Part shown: piece after piece, positions 34,744-46,148 of the stretch
Position numbering within the stretch: position 1 is the stretch's first letter
Layout of the letters: every line of letters starts with the position of its first letter
NCBI RefSeq assembly: GCF_004793545.1
Contig: NZ_SRYA01000027.1
Coordinates: 1 to 64,000, forward strand
From: Petralouisia muris
GTDB taxonomy: Bacteria > Bacillota > Clostridia > Lachnospirales > Lachnospiraceae
DNA: 64,000 nucleotides
Reading direction: 5' to 3'
The notes under the pieces: generated by a model
Told to the model about the DNA's origin: nothing
Seen by the model: only the letters and a program-made list of their open reading frames with translations
The model's database searches: none
Translations under genes and position numbers: made by a program

Positions 34744-35514
34744 TTACTGTTCATCGTGATGCCCGCTGTGGTGGTGGTGCTGCTGCCTGCCGTGGCTGCA
34801 GCCCGCCTGCATATTTTCTAATTCATTTTCACTTACGGTTTCTGACCGCCCGTTTTCATATTGTGATAAAAGCTGCTGAAGCTGACACATAGAAATATTC
34901 TGACAATTCTCAGCCGTCAGCCCTGAGCCATATTGTGTAAGAAGCTGGTAGATTTGATATTTTCCCAAAGACATTCCACAATCATGGGCCGCAGTAACTG
35001 TTTCCATATCTGCGCTTCCGCACATCCCATGGTAATGAGTTGCCACTACACTGTCCTGCAAACCTGAGAGAAGCTCTTCCGCCTTTACAGAAGCAACTGT
35101 AACCGTCAATTCTGCATCTGCCGTCAGATATGGCTGCATAGCGTCACTTTCCACCAAAAGCTCCACCGCTTCTAAATAGTCCTTTCCCTTCAGCTGTAAA
35201 TGTTCTAACACTTTTGCCCCATCCCTGTTTCTGCTCTTTGCATCCGTGACACGGTTTCTGCGATTCAGGGTCAATTCAATGGAAGGATTCACATCCACGC
35301 TGACATAAGACACCGGCATTTCCCAAAAATACCAGTTACCAATTCCAATGCAAAGCAGCAAAACAGCAAAGACAGGCGCCAGAGTGACTAACCGGAATTT
35401 AGCAGAATTCTTTGTTGTTTTTTGATTCTCCTGCTTCAGATAATCAGAAACAGATTGCTTCATCTGTTCTGTTGCATGAATCTGATCAAATGCTTTCTGA
35501 ATCTCATCATACAT
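34744..35514 (-). CDS. RsgI-like anti-sigma factor with Cys/His/Met-rich extracellular domain
   Basis: 256 aa. A short cytoplasmic N-terminus (about 1-40) should hold the sigma factor. A single membrane helix (about 42-62, 'LVTLAPVFAVLLLCIGIG') follows. Just outside lies the RsgI-type juxtamembrane module 'YVSVDVNPSIELTLNRRNRV', whose Asn-Pro is the autocleavage site reported for RsgI proteins. The outer part contains several Cys, Met and His residues ('HYHGMCGSADM', 'AHDCGMS', 'ENCQNISMCQ') and ends in 'HGRQQHHHHSGHHDEQ', a plausible metal-binding tail. The ATG overlaps the sigma gene by eight bases (ATGTATGA), a classic sigma/anti-sigma coupling. Metal sensing is inferred only. Confidence 0.8.
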   Translation of the reverse strand: MYDEIQKAFDQIHATEQMKQSVSDYLKQENQKTTKNSAKFRLVTLAPVFAVLLLCIGIGNWYFWEMPVSYVSVDVNPSIELTLNRRNRVTDAKSRNRDGAKVLEHLQLKGKDYLEAVELLVESDAMQPYLTADAELTVTVASVKAEELLSGLQDSVVATHYHGMCGSADMETVTAAHDCGMSLGKYQIYQLLTQYGSGLTAENCQNISMCQLQQLLSQYENGRSETVSENELENMQAGCSHGRQQHHHHSGHHDEQ

Positions 35515-35989
35515 TCCTGCCACCTCCCAGCCTCTGTTTCAGCAATTCTCTTCCCCTTGATAAAAGGGAATACACTGTGTTTTCCTTTTTATGCAGCATT
35601 GTCCCAATTTCTTTGGCAGTATATCCTTCATAATAATGAAGATAAATCACATCTTTATATTTCGCCGGCAGCGAAAGCACTATTTCTAATAATTCCATCT
35701 GCTCCGGCATCACGCTGGCAGCTTCTTCTGAAAGCACATCCAGGGGCACTGTACTATGCCGGAATAATTTTCTTTTCAAATCTTTACAGGCATTGAGAGT
35801 AACGCGGATCAGCCATGCCTTCTCGTGTTCTTTGCTTTCAAAGACCGCAGAATGGAGGACATACTTCAAAAACACCTCCTGAAGCACATCCTCCGTATCT
35901 TCATGATTATTAAGATGCAAAAGGCAAATCCTACGAATCATATCAGAATAGGATTCGATTGCCTGTTCAACCTCCTGCTCGCCGCGCAT
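35507..35989 (-). CDS. ECF-type RNA polymerase sigma factor
   Basis: 160 aa. Sigma-2 region ('YSDMIRRICLLHLNNHEDTEDVLQEVF' split across residues 13-40) and sigma-4 region ('LPAKYKDVIYLHYYEGYTAKEI', 'KENTVYSLLSRGRELLKQRL') are both clear with no region 3, as in ECF sigmas. It overlaps the anti-sigma gene and lies 24 bp after the secreted repeat protein, so all three are probably one transcript. An ECF-like promoter (see 36729-36757) in front of the repeat gene suggests autoregulation. Start is ATG at 35989; GGGGAT is a modest site. Confidence 0.9.
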   Translation of the reverse strand: MRGEQEVEQAIESYSDMIRRICLLHLNNHEDTEDVLQEVFLKYVLHSAVFESKEHEKAWLIRVTLNACKDLKRKLFRHSTVPLDVLSEEAASVMPEQMELLEIVLSLPAKYKDVIYLHYYEGYTAKEIGTMLHKKENTVYSLLSRGRELLKQRLGGGRNV

Positions 35990-36013
35990 ACAATATCCCC
36001 TTTGTACTTCTTA

Positions 36014-36673
36014 TCAGTGGTGGCTTCCTCCATGATGACTGCCTCCGTGATGGCCGCCTCCGTATCCATTACCACTGCCGCCTGTATAATTGTCGCAGAC
36101 TCCATCGCCATTGGAATCTACATAGCTTCCGCAATGGCCGCTTCCGTTATGGGAACAGTAATCGCAGACTCCATTTCCATCAGCATCTACATAATTGCCG
36201 CAGGCTCCGCCATGAGCGCAATAGTCACAGATTCCGTCTCCATTGGCGTCTACATAATTGCCGCAGGCCCCGCCATGGGCACAATGATCACAAACTCCGT
36301 CTCCATTGGCGTCTGTATAATATGGGCAAACGGGGCTTGCCGTTGTGTCGGGAACCTCTGCTGCTGCGTCTGCCGGGGCAGACTCTTCTACTGGCGCCTG
36401 TTCTTCTGCCGGAGCGTCTATATCTTCCGCTGCATCATCGGCTAACTCTGTATCCTGAATATCCACTATCATATCTGCTTCTTCTGACGTTTCCTCCGGG
36501 CTTATCGTGCTGGTATTTATAATTGCATTGCTCAGTCCGGCTTTCCTTGTAGTTACTTCCTGCTCTACGCGGGGGCTTGATTTCTGCATATTCGCCGCAA
36601 TTACAGGTGCGGAAATTCCGCATACTACAACAAAAGCGAATGCCGCAATCAGTATTTTCTTCATCTTATTCAT
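36014..36673 (-). CDS. Secreted Cys/His-rich protein with D-x-N-x-D-G calcium-loop-like repeats
   Basis: 219 aa. A signal peptide (1-27, 'KKILIAAFAFVVVCGISAPVIA') is followed by a Ser/Thr/Glu-rich acidic spacer to about residue 125. Then come four repeats of about 22 residues, each with a loop like 'DANGDGVCD' flanked by cysteines and histidines ('HCAHGGACGNYV'). The loops resemble dockerin/EF-hand calcium loops. The C-terminus is 'GYGGGHHGGSHHGGSHH', a strong metal-binding candidate. AGGAGG precedes the ATG. It lies 24 bp before the ECF sigma gene, so it is likely both target and companion of that sigma. I know no named function; metal capture, spore or cell-surface structure are options. 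Confidence 0.75.
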   Translation of the reverse strand: MNKMKKILIAAFAFVVVCGISAPVIAANMQKSSPRVEQEVTTRKAGLSNAIINTSTISPEETSEEADMIVDIQDTELADDAAEDIDAPAEEQAPVEESAPADAAAEVPDTTASPVCPYYTDANGDGVCDHCAHGGACGNYVDANGDGICDYCAHGGACGNYVDADGNGVCDYCSHNGSGHCGSYVDSNGDGVCDNYTGGSGNGYGGGHHGGSHHGGSHH

Positions 36674-36728
36674 ATCTGCCTCCTGAATGTTCTTATTGGT
36701 GGATGATTGATGTGTGCTCTTTACTTAT

Positions 36729-36757
36729 AATACGATGCAAAATAGAAAATACTTGCA
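36729..36757 (-). promoter_or_regulatory. Candidate ECF-sigma promoter before the secreted repeat gene
   Basis: Minus-strand TGCAAGT (36751-36757), about 16 bp, CGTATTA (near 36729-36734). The pattern is like ECF promoters with an AAC/AAG-containing -35 and CGT at -10, while no sigma-A -35 is evident. This would make the operon autoregulated. Confidence 0.4.
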
Positions 36758-36814
36758 CTCTTTTGAAAAATATTTTCATTTCTGTAGAAAATAACCTGAA
36801 ATCCATTGCGTCTC

Positions 36815-36967
36815 CTATACCGCCAGGATTGTTCCTGTATTAGGACGAAACACAGACACATCTGAATTTCCAGAATATAACTCTGTTCCATAATCCGCAG
36901 CGATGCATCCGCAAAATAAACAAAAACAAAATAGAATGATTGCTAAAACCTGAACTGCTTTCCTCAT
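36815..36967 (-). CDS. 50-aa secreted or lipoprotein-like peptide
   Basis: A short frame starting MRKAVQVLAIILFCFCLFCGC, i.e. a basic start, a strongly hydrophobic core and a Cys after LFCG, a loose lipobox. The mature part is only about 30 residues ('YGTELYSGNSDVSVFRP'). AAAAGGAG lies six bases before the ATG and an extended -10 (TGTTATGAT) lies at 36985-36993. It precedes the secreted repeat gene by 141 bp on the same strand. No family recognised. Signal-like start, ribosome site and promoter together make it more likely real than random. Confidence 0.5.
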   Translation of the reverse strand: MRKAVQVLAIILFCFCLFCGCIAADYGTELYSGNSDVSVFRPNTGTILAV

Positions 36968-37084
36968 AATTCTCCTTTTTTCTAATCATAACACAAAGTG
37001 AAAAAGAAATCCACAAAACTTGAGACCGCTTTTAGTAATTAATTTGGCGACTCATGGTAAATCTCTGTTTTCCTGCCGATAAAA

Positions 37085-37207
37085 ATGCTGGATGAATGCC
37101 ACAACAGCGAGGAGTACCGCCAGTTATCAGAAAGTGTCAGGGAATACTGCAATGTGATGCATAAATTGATTATGGATGTGGAGCTTCCTCATGGGATGAA
37201 ATTATAG
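37085..37207 (+). pseudogene. Possible 3' gene fragment, plus strand
   Basis: An open stretch of about 40 codons reads 'LDECHNSEEYRQLSESVREY' and ends 'LIMDVELPHGMKL'. Its codon use and composition look protein-like, but it has no ribosome-binding site and the frame is closed by TAA about 10 codons upstream. It may be the C-terminal end of a lost gene. The rest of 36968-37220 shows nothing else. Confidence 0.3.
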
Positions 37208-37229
37208 GGGCAGCATTGCAAATTATCTC

Positions 37230-37278
37230 AAAAAAGCACTGCAAATACCAGATGCTCCATCTGATATCTGCAATGCTT
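37230..37278 (-). terminator. Terminator of the atp operon
   Basis: Minus-strand AAGCATTGCAGATATCAGAT / ATCTGGTATTTGCAGTGCTT, followed by TTTT, eight bp after the atpC stop. Confidence 0.85.
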
Positions 37279-37285
37279 CATTTAT

Positions 37286-37693
37286 CTACTGTCTCACATC
37301 AAGCCGCACCAAGGCCTTCTTCAATGCAATCTCTGCACGTGCCACGTCAATCTCTGCTCTGTGGCTGCGCAGCCGCTCTTCTGCACGGGCTTTGGCCGCC
37401 TGAGCACGGTTCACATCAATCTCATCCGGCCATTCCGCAATCTCCGCAAGAAACGTTACCTTTTCTCCCAGAATCTGCACAAATCCTGCATGAACTGCCG
37501 CATGCTTCTTTCCACCAGACTCTGTAACGGTTACAATTCCGGGAGCCAGTACGGTAGTCAGAGGGATATGATGCTTGTAGACGCCCATCTCTCCATCAAC
37601 AGATGTAAATTCCACCATGGAGGCTTCCCCTTTATAAAACACACGATCCGGCGTGATAATTTCCAATTGAAAGTTCTTATTTTCCTCTGCCAT
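37286..37693 (-). CDS. atpC: F-type ATP synthase epsilon subunit
   Basis: 135 aa. The N-terminal beta-barrel ('FQLEIITPDRVFYKGEASMVEFTS' region, 'GEMGVYKHHIPLTTVLAPG') and the C-terminal helical hairpin ('AAKARAEERLRSHRAEIDVAR') match AtpC. It is part of the central stalk of F1 and regulates rotation. It follows atpD by 11 bp and is the last gene of the operon, just before the terminator. Confidence 0.95.
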   Translation of the reverse strand: MAEENKNFQLEIITPDRVFYKGEASMVEFTSVDGEMGVYKHHIPLTTVLAPGIVTVTESGGKKHAAVHAGFVQILGEKVTFLAEIAEWPDEIDVNRAQAAKARAEERLRSHRAEIDVARAEIALKKALVRLDVRQ

Positions 37694-37704
37694 GTGCTCA
37701 CCCC

Positions 37705-39260
<1,556 letters not shown>

Positions 39261-39272
<12 letters not shown>

Positions 39273-40118
39273 TTCGGCGCCGGCAATAATTTCTGTCAGC
39301 TCCTGTGTAATTGAGCCCTGACGCGCTCTGTTATATTTCAGTGTCAAATCACTAATCATTTCCTCTGCATTGCTGGTTGCGGAATCCATAGCCTGCATTC
39401 TGGCTCCGTTTTCACTGGCAACCGCTTCCACCAGCGCACCGTAGAACAGGCTTGTCATATATTTCGGAATAATCAGATCCAGCGCCTCTTCCTCATTGGG
39501 TTCATAATTCATCAGCACATTGCTGTCCGTCTCTTTCAGCTCCGCTTCATCAAATTCTATAGGAAGCAGCTTCATCAAGGTAGGCTCATGGCTTACTGTA
39601 TTCTTAAAATGAGTGTAAGCAAGATAGATTTCTCCGATTTCCCCTTTGGTAAACGCCTCTAATACTTCCTTACAGATCAAATCAGCATCCCCATATGTGG
39701 GAGCTTCGATGACATCCGAATAATCTGCTGTAACCTCATACCCTTTTCTTTCCAGGGATTCTCGCGCCTTACGGCCGATAATATAAATCCGGGCTTCTTC
39801 CTTTGTAATTCCGCTGTCTGTGACAAGCTTCACAATGTTGGAATTGTACCCACCGGCAAGTCCCCGATTAGAAGCAATAGTTATAACTGCTTTTTTGGGA
39901 GAACTTCCAGCTTGTAAATAAGGATGATTCATGTTCCCGGAACGGGCCAGCATTGAGGTTACCGTCTGATACATATAGTTAAAGTATGGATTGGACTGCT
40001 CCGCACGGCTTTTGGCCTTTTGCAGTTTAACGGTGGAAACCAGCTTCATGGCTTTTGTGATTTGCTGCGTACTTTGTATGCTGCCTTTTCTTCTTTTGAT
40101 GTCCCTCATGGACGCCAT
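39261..40118 (-). CDS. atpG: F-type ATP synthase gamma subunit
   Basis: 285 aa. N-terminal 'MRDIKRRKGSIQSTQQITKA' and C-terminal 'EEMISDLTLKYNRARQGSITQELTEI' form the rotor coiled coil, and 'ITIASNRGLAGGYN' is conserved. Start at 40118 is preferred: GGTGG lies nine bases before it, while the ATG at 40124 is too close. It follows atpA by 18 bp. Confidence 0.96.
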
Positions 40119-40136
40119 AAACATTCACCACCCGTC

Positions 40137-42192
<2,056 letters not shown>

Positions 42193-42205
<13 letters not shown>

Positions 42206-42708
42206 GTACTTTCACCTATTTCCTTCAATGTTTCCTCCACCAGCGCATCCTGAATGGATGTATCAATGGAGGCTGTCACTACCTTGCCTGCCATCATTGA
42301 TGCTATGGCGATCATTTCCTGCTTAGCCTCATCCATAATACGTTTCTTCTCCAACAATGCTTCTTCGTTGGCGCGTTTAATGATGCGGACAGCTTCTTCC
42401 TTCGCCTCATCTACAATCCTGCTTTCATTTTTCAGGGCTTTCTGGCGGGCCTCACTTAAGATTTCCTCAGCTTCTTTCTCGATTCCTTTGATTTTCGCAT
42501 CATACTCTGCTTTGACAGCAGCAGCTTCTTCCCTGTCTTTTCTGGCAGTATCAATATCATTCTTAATCCGTTCCTGCCTGTCCTTTAACATCTTCTTTGC
42601 CGGATTAAACAGCAGATAAGACATCAGTGTGAACAGAAACAAAATGGCAAGAATCGAAAGAACCGTATCATGCAAGAGCTGCGGATTTAAGCCAAATAAC
42701 TGTTCCAA
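42193..42708 (-). CDS. atpF: F-type ATP synthase b subunit
   Basis: 171 aa. One N-terminal membrane helix ('VLSILAILFLFTLMSYLLF') and a long charged coiled coil form the peripheral stalk. The first in-frame ATG (42726) overlaps the AAAGGAGG site itself; the TTG at 42708 lies seven bases after it and gives 'EQLFGLNPQLLHDTVLSI', the usual family start. So TTG is preferred, which would also lower expression relative to atpE. Confidence 0.93.
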
Positions 42709-42750
42709 GGCCTGTCCTCCTTTCATTTAATTTGTGCTGCTTTTGCACAT

Positions 42751-42778
42751 AGAGGTATGCCCGAAGGGCGCTTCCTCT
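42751..42778 (-). other. Hairpin between atpE and atpF
   Basis: Minus-strand AGAGGAAGCGCCC-TTC-GGGCATACCTCT forms a two-part stem. It is flanked by two copies of a GTGCAAAA..GCACAAAT sequence (about 42723-42745 and 42782-42805). It is a plausible processing or mRNA-stability element. Confidence 0.5.
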
Positions 42779-42813
42779 GATTTGTGCATCATTTTGCACA
42801 TAAAGGGATACCC

Positions 42814-43116
<303 letters not shown>

Positions 43117-43172
43117 TTAATTTTTATTGACCGGAATAACTCCGGATGTTACCTGATATTACACTGTCATCT

Positions 43173-43907
43173 CTATTCTTCCTCTCCAATTGCATTGCTG
43201 ATGTATGTCATAGTCAGCATACAGAACACATAGGTCTGGATACATCCTGAGAACACATCAAAATATGCATGCAGTGCGCCAGGCCAGAAGTAGGCGACTT
43301 TTGACAATAAGGCATAAATCAATGCCATAATAATGGTTCCTGACAATACGTTTGCAAACAAACGCAGAGACAATGAAATCGGAACAGCGATCTCACTGAT
43401 CAGGTTGATGGGGAACCAAATGGGCAGCCATGGCGGAAGCGGGGAACACATATCGGTCCATATCTCTTTGGGCGACTGGTATTTAAACTGATTAAAATGA
43501 ATCAGAATAAAACTCAGCAACGCCAGCGGAAATGTCACGCCGTAATCGGCTGTGGGCGGCCTTAATCCAAACAGGCCGGAAAGATTGGATATCAAAATAA
43601 ATATAAATATCGTACCCACGTAATTTACAAACCTGCTGCCGCTCTTCCCCATAACGCCCCGGACCATACCATCCAATTTCTCCACAATCAGCTCCACCAC
43701 ATTCTGAAATCCCCCCGGAACCTCTGACGCATGTTTCATGGCACGATTGGCTGCAACAGAAAATCCAATCAGTATCGCCATAACAATCAGAAGACTTACA
43801 TGGGTTGTAGTAATCCAGAATGTATGCCCAAACAGCTCGTAAGAAAACAATCCGTGCACCATAATATCTATATCTGCACCGGAAGACAGTAAAATTGAGC
43901 TCTGCAC
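43173..43907 (-). CDS. atpB: F-type ATP synthase a subunit
   Basis: About 244 aa, five to six membrane helices. It holds the essential helix with the conserved Arg ('ISLSLRLFANVLSGTIIMAL') and the final 'IQTYVFCMLTMTYISNAIGEEE'. It forms the stator half-channels facing the c-ring. The GTG at 43907 sits seven bases after GGAGGTGAGA and is preferred over ATG at 43928, whose first codons contain that site. Confidence 0.94.
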   Translation of the reverse strand: MQSSILLSSGADIDIMVHGLFSYELFGHTFWITTTHVSLLIVMAILIGFSVAANRAMKHASEVPGGFQNVVELIVEKLDGMVRGVMGKSGSRFVNYVGTIFIFILISNLSGLFGLRPPTADYGVTFPLALLSFILIHFNQFKYQSPKEIWTDMCSPLPPWLPIWFPINLISEIAVPISLSLRLFANVLSGTIIMALIYALLSKVAYFWPGALHAYFDVFSGCIQTYVFCMLTMTYISNAIGEEE

Positions 43908-43969
43908 TCTCTCACCTCCTTCAATCATTTTTTAACAATTTACAATATTTTCTAACTCTATCACCTCTT

Positions 43970-44383
43970 TTAATCTTTCCCATGAAGACACTTTTTTTGT
44001 ATAGCTGCTAAAAATTTATGTGTCAGGGGCTGTAAATAGGCAGAAACTTTCAAACCCATTACGCCCGCAAACATAACAATTACATTGCCCAGCTTAAAGT
44101 ACCCTACAATCCCAAATGCCAATACAACTGCCAGATACCGCAAGGCTGCATACAGGGAAGCCCTTCTGGAAGACCTGCCCTCTGCCATCTCTTCTACTGT
44201 ATCAAAAATAACAATTGCCATATTTACCGCCATTCCCATTGCCAGAAAAACGCCGGCCCAAAGACCTATGGAATATTGCTCCTTGTCACTCACAAACCAA
44301 ATGCCGATTACCTGTAACATCACTCCGTACAGCACAATCCCTGCCAGCAATTCCGGAAGAGCCTGATTAATTCTTCTTAACAT
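43970..44383 (-). CDS. atpI: ATP synthase subunit I-like membrane protein
   Basis: About 137 aa with four hydrophobic segments ('ELLAGIVLYGVMLQVIGIWF', 'LWAGVFLAMGMAVNMAIVIF', 'YLAVVLAFGIVGYF', 'VIVMFAGVMGLKVSAYL'), matching the AtpI family that assists c-ring assembly. Start is the ATG at 44383, overlapping atpZ by 17 bases; the longer frame to 44566 runs through atpZ and is not real. It is poorly conserved in general, so position carries much of the call. Confidence 0.8.
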   Translation of the reverse strand: MLRRINQALPELLAGIVLYGVMLQVIGIWFVSDKEQYSIGLWAGVFLAMGMAVNMAIVIFDTVEEMAEGRSSRRASLYAALRYLAVVLAFGIVGYFKLGNVIVMFAGVMGLKVSAYLQPLTHKFLAAIQKKCLHGKD

Positions 44384-44711
44384 GAACCGTATCCTTTTCC
44401 CTGTCCCATTGATGCAGCCCGGACATATCAGAATGCCGGGAAGAGATTTTATCATGACTATTCTGCTTTCCAGACACAGAAGCATGCCTGGAAGGCGTCT
44501 CATCAGAATAAATCTTCTTTGCCATAATGAAAATATTGCGGAACCCCGCCAGCGCTCCCATGGCAAACAGGGGAATTGTAATCCAGTTTATCTCAAATTT
44601 CTTTCCGAGATAAACGCCTGCCATCACGCATAAAAAAATAGGCACCAGCATGTTAATTCCAAACTGCGTAATTAAAGCCAAAGAACGATATACGCTTCTT
44701 TTGTATCTCAC
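44367..44711 (-). CDS. atpZ: AtpZ/AtpI-family protein
   Basis: 114 aa with two membrane helices ('LALITQFGINMLVPIFLCVMAG' split, and 'WITIPLFAMGALAGFRNIFIM') as in AtpZ, which with AtpI supports Mg2+ uptake or c-ring assembly in other bacteria. The C-terminal third is hydrophilic and Ser/His/Asp-rich. GTG at 44711 after GTGGAGG is preferred over the ATG/ATG at 44729. It is the first gene of the atp operon, with the promoter at 44755-44783. Confidence 0.8.
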   Translation of the reverse strand: MRYKRSVYRSLALITQFGINMLVPIFLCVMAGVYLGKKFEINWITIPLFAMGALAGFRNIFIMAKKIYSDETPSRHASVSGKQNSHDKISSRHSDMSGLHQWDREKDTVHVKKN

Positions 44712-44727
44712 ACGGCACCTCCACATC

Positions 44728-44783
44728 ATATAATAATTTCCACCACATGAAATTATTATATCTATTTTCTGCCCAAATGTCTA
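44728..44783 (-). promoter_or_regulatory. atp operon promoter with a 13-bp inverted repeat over the -10 region
   Basis: Minus-strand TAGACA (44778-44783), 17-bp spacer, TATAAT (44755-44760). The -10 is the outer end of a perfect inverted repeat, ATATAATAATTTC (44728-44740) and GAAATTATTATAT (44749-44761), with an 8-bp centre. The repeat covers -10 to about +20, an ideal operator position. Confidence 0.7.
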
Positions 44784-44821
44784 TTCCTTTCTTTTATTTT
44801 TCGTAATTTTAAAATTAAGAT

Positions 44822-44872
44822 AGAAAAAAACAGAGAAATCCCAAGCACTGAATGGTATTTAGGATTTCTCTG
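44822..44872 (-). terminator. Terminator before the atp operon
   Basis: Minus-strand CAGAGAAATCC...GGGATTTCTCTG followed by TTTTTTTCTA. It ends the sua5-upp-dCMP deaminase transcript. Confidence 0.85.
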
Positions 44873-44934
44873 CCTGACACAATTTTCTTTGTTGTACATT
44901 TTTGCAGAAAGTCTGTGAATTTTCCCCGCCCAAA

Positions 44935-45420
44935 TTATAGTACCAACTTTACTTCCCGCTCCGTATGGGTATACTGATAATACCGCACCCCTGCCGCATC
45001 CAGCATCCGTTTAGAAGCAATGACAGAAGGGGTATCCTTATATTTGTCACTGTCATACACCACCGTTTGAATGCCCGACTGGATAATCGCCTTCGCACAT
45101 TCATTGCAGGGGAACAGGGATACATACAGCTTCGCCCCTTCCAGGCTGCCGCCCCTGTAATTCAAAATTGCATTCAATTCACTGTGAGTTGTATACAAAT
45201 ACTTATTGTCCAAAGGCTCCCCTTCCCGGTTCCAGGGGAATTCATCATCCGAACATCCTATGGGAAATCCATTGTAGCCCATAGACAAAATCTTATTATC
45301 CGGGCTGACAATGCAGGCTCCAACCTGTGTTCCTGGATCTTTGGAGCGCATGGCAGATAACATTGCAACTCCCATAAAATATTCATCCCAGGTAAGATAA
45401 TCCTGTCTTTTACCGCTCAA
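44935..45420 (-). CDS. dCMP deaminase-family zinc enzyme (ComEB-like)
   Basis: 161 aa. Zinc site in 'TTHSELNAILNY' (HxE) and 'SLFPCNECAKAIIQSGI' (PCxxC), preceded by 'DPGTQVGACIVSPDNKI' and 'MGYNGFPIGCSDDEFPW'. It converts dCMP to dUMP for dTTP synthesis; the family also includes the late competence protein ComEB. TTG start after AGGAGAGAG. Terminator directly downstream. Confidence 0.9.
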   Translation of the reverse strand: MSGKRQDYLTWDEYFMGVAMLSAMRSKDPGTQVGACIVSPDNKILSMGYNGFPIGCSDDEFPWNREGEPLDNKYLYTTHSELNAILNYRGGSLEGAKLYVSLFPCNECAKAIIQSGIQTVVYDSDKYKDTPSVIASKRMLDAAGVRYYQYTHTEREVKLVL

Positions 45421-45513
45421 TTTTATCTCTCTCCTTTTTACTGGAAATTCTGTTTCATCTTGACTGATTTATCTTGTGTGCAGCATTTGGTTCCGCACAT
45501 AAATTTCATCTGC

Positions 45514-46143
45514 TTATTTGGTACCGAAAATCCGATCCCCGGCGTCTCCAAGGCCCGGCACAATATACCCATGATCATTGAGTTTTTCATCCAGGGCGCC
45601 AATATAAATATCCACATCCGGATGGGCCGCTTTCATGGCTTCCAACCCTTCCGGAGCAGCAATAATGCAGAGGAAGTGTATATTTCTCACGCCTTTATCC
45701 TTCAGCATCTGAATGGCTGCCACAGCAGAACCGCCTGTGGCAAGCATTGGATCTACTACAAACACCTCCCGCTCGGAACAGTCCTCCGGAAGCTTACAGT
45801 AATATTCCACTGGTTCTAATGTCTTTGGGTCCCGGTACAATCCAATATGCCCCACCTTTGCCGCAGGAATCATTGCCAGCATTCCGTCCACCATCCCAAG
45901 GCCGGCCCGCAGGATCGGAACCACCGCCAGCTTCTTCCCTTTTAATCCTTTTACCGTAGTGGCGCAGATAGGCGTCTCGATCTCAATATCCTCCAATTCC
46001 AGATTCCTTGTGGCCTCATAGCACATCAGCATAGCGATTTCTCCCACCATTTCCCGAAAATCTCTGGAACCTGTATCGCTTTTCCGTATCCATCCAATTT
46101 TGTGCTGAATCAAGGGATGCTCCATAATCATTACTTTTGCCAT
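45514..46143 (-). CDS. upp: Uracil phosphoribosyltransferase
   Basis: 209 aa. Uracil salvage: uracil plus PRPP gives UMP. Motifs are '[16 protein letters not shown]', '[18 protein letters not shown]' (PRPP loop) and '[15 protein letters not shown]'-type C-terminus (here [15 protein letters not shown]). It follows the phosphatase gene by five bases. The order sua5 - phosphatase - upp - atp resembles the Bacillus subtilis ywlC-ywlE-upp-atp region, without rpiB and glyA. Confidence 0.96.
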   Translation of the reverse strand: MAKVMIMEHPLIQHKIGWIRKSDTGSRDFREMVGEIAMLMCYEATRNLELEDIEIETPICATTVKGLKGKKLAVVPILRAGLGMVDGMLAMIPAAKVGHIGLYRDPKTLEPVEYYCKLPEDCSEREVFVVDPMLATGGSAVAAIQMLKDKGVRNIHFLCIIAAPEGLEAMKAAHPDVDIYIGALDEKLNDHGYIVPGLGDAGDRIFGTK

Positions 46144-46148
46144 TTACC

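Noticed and set aside
44384-44566. Long N-terminal extension of the AtpI-like frame
   Set aside because: It reads out of frame through atpZ. The ATG at 44383 gives a normal AtpI length.
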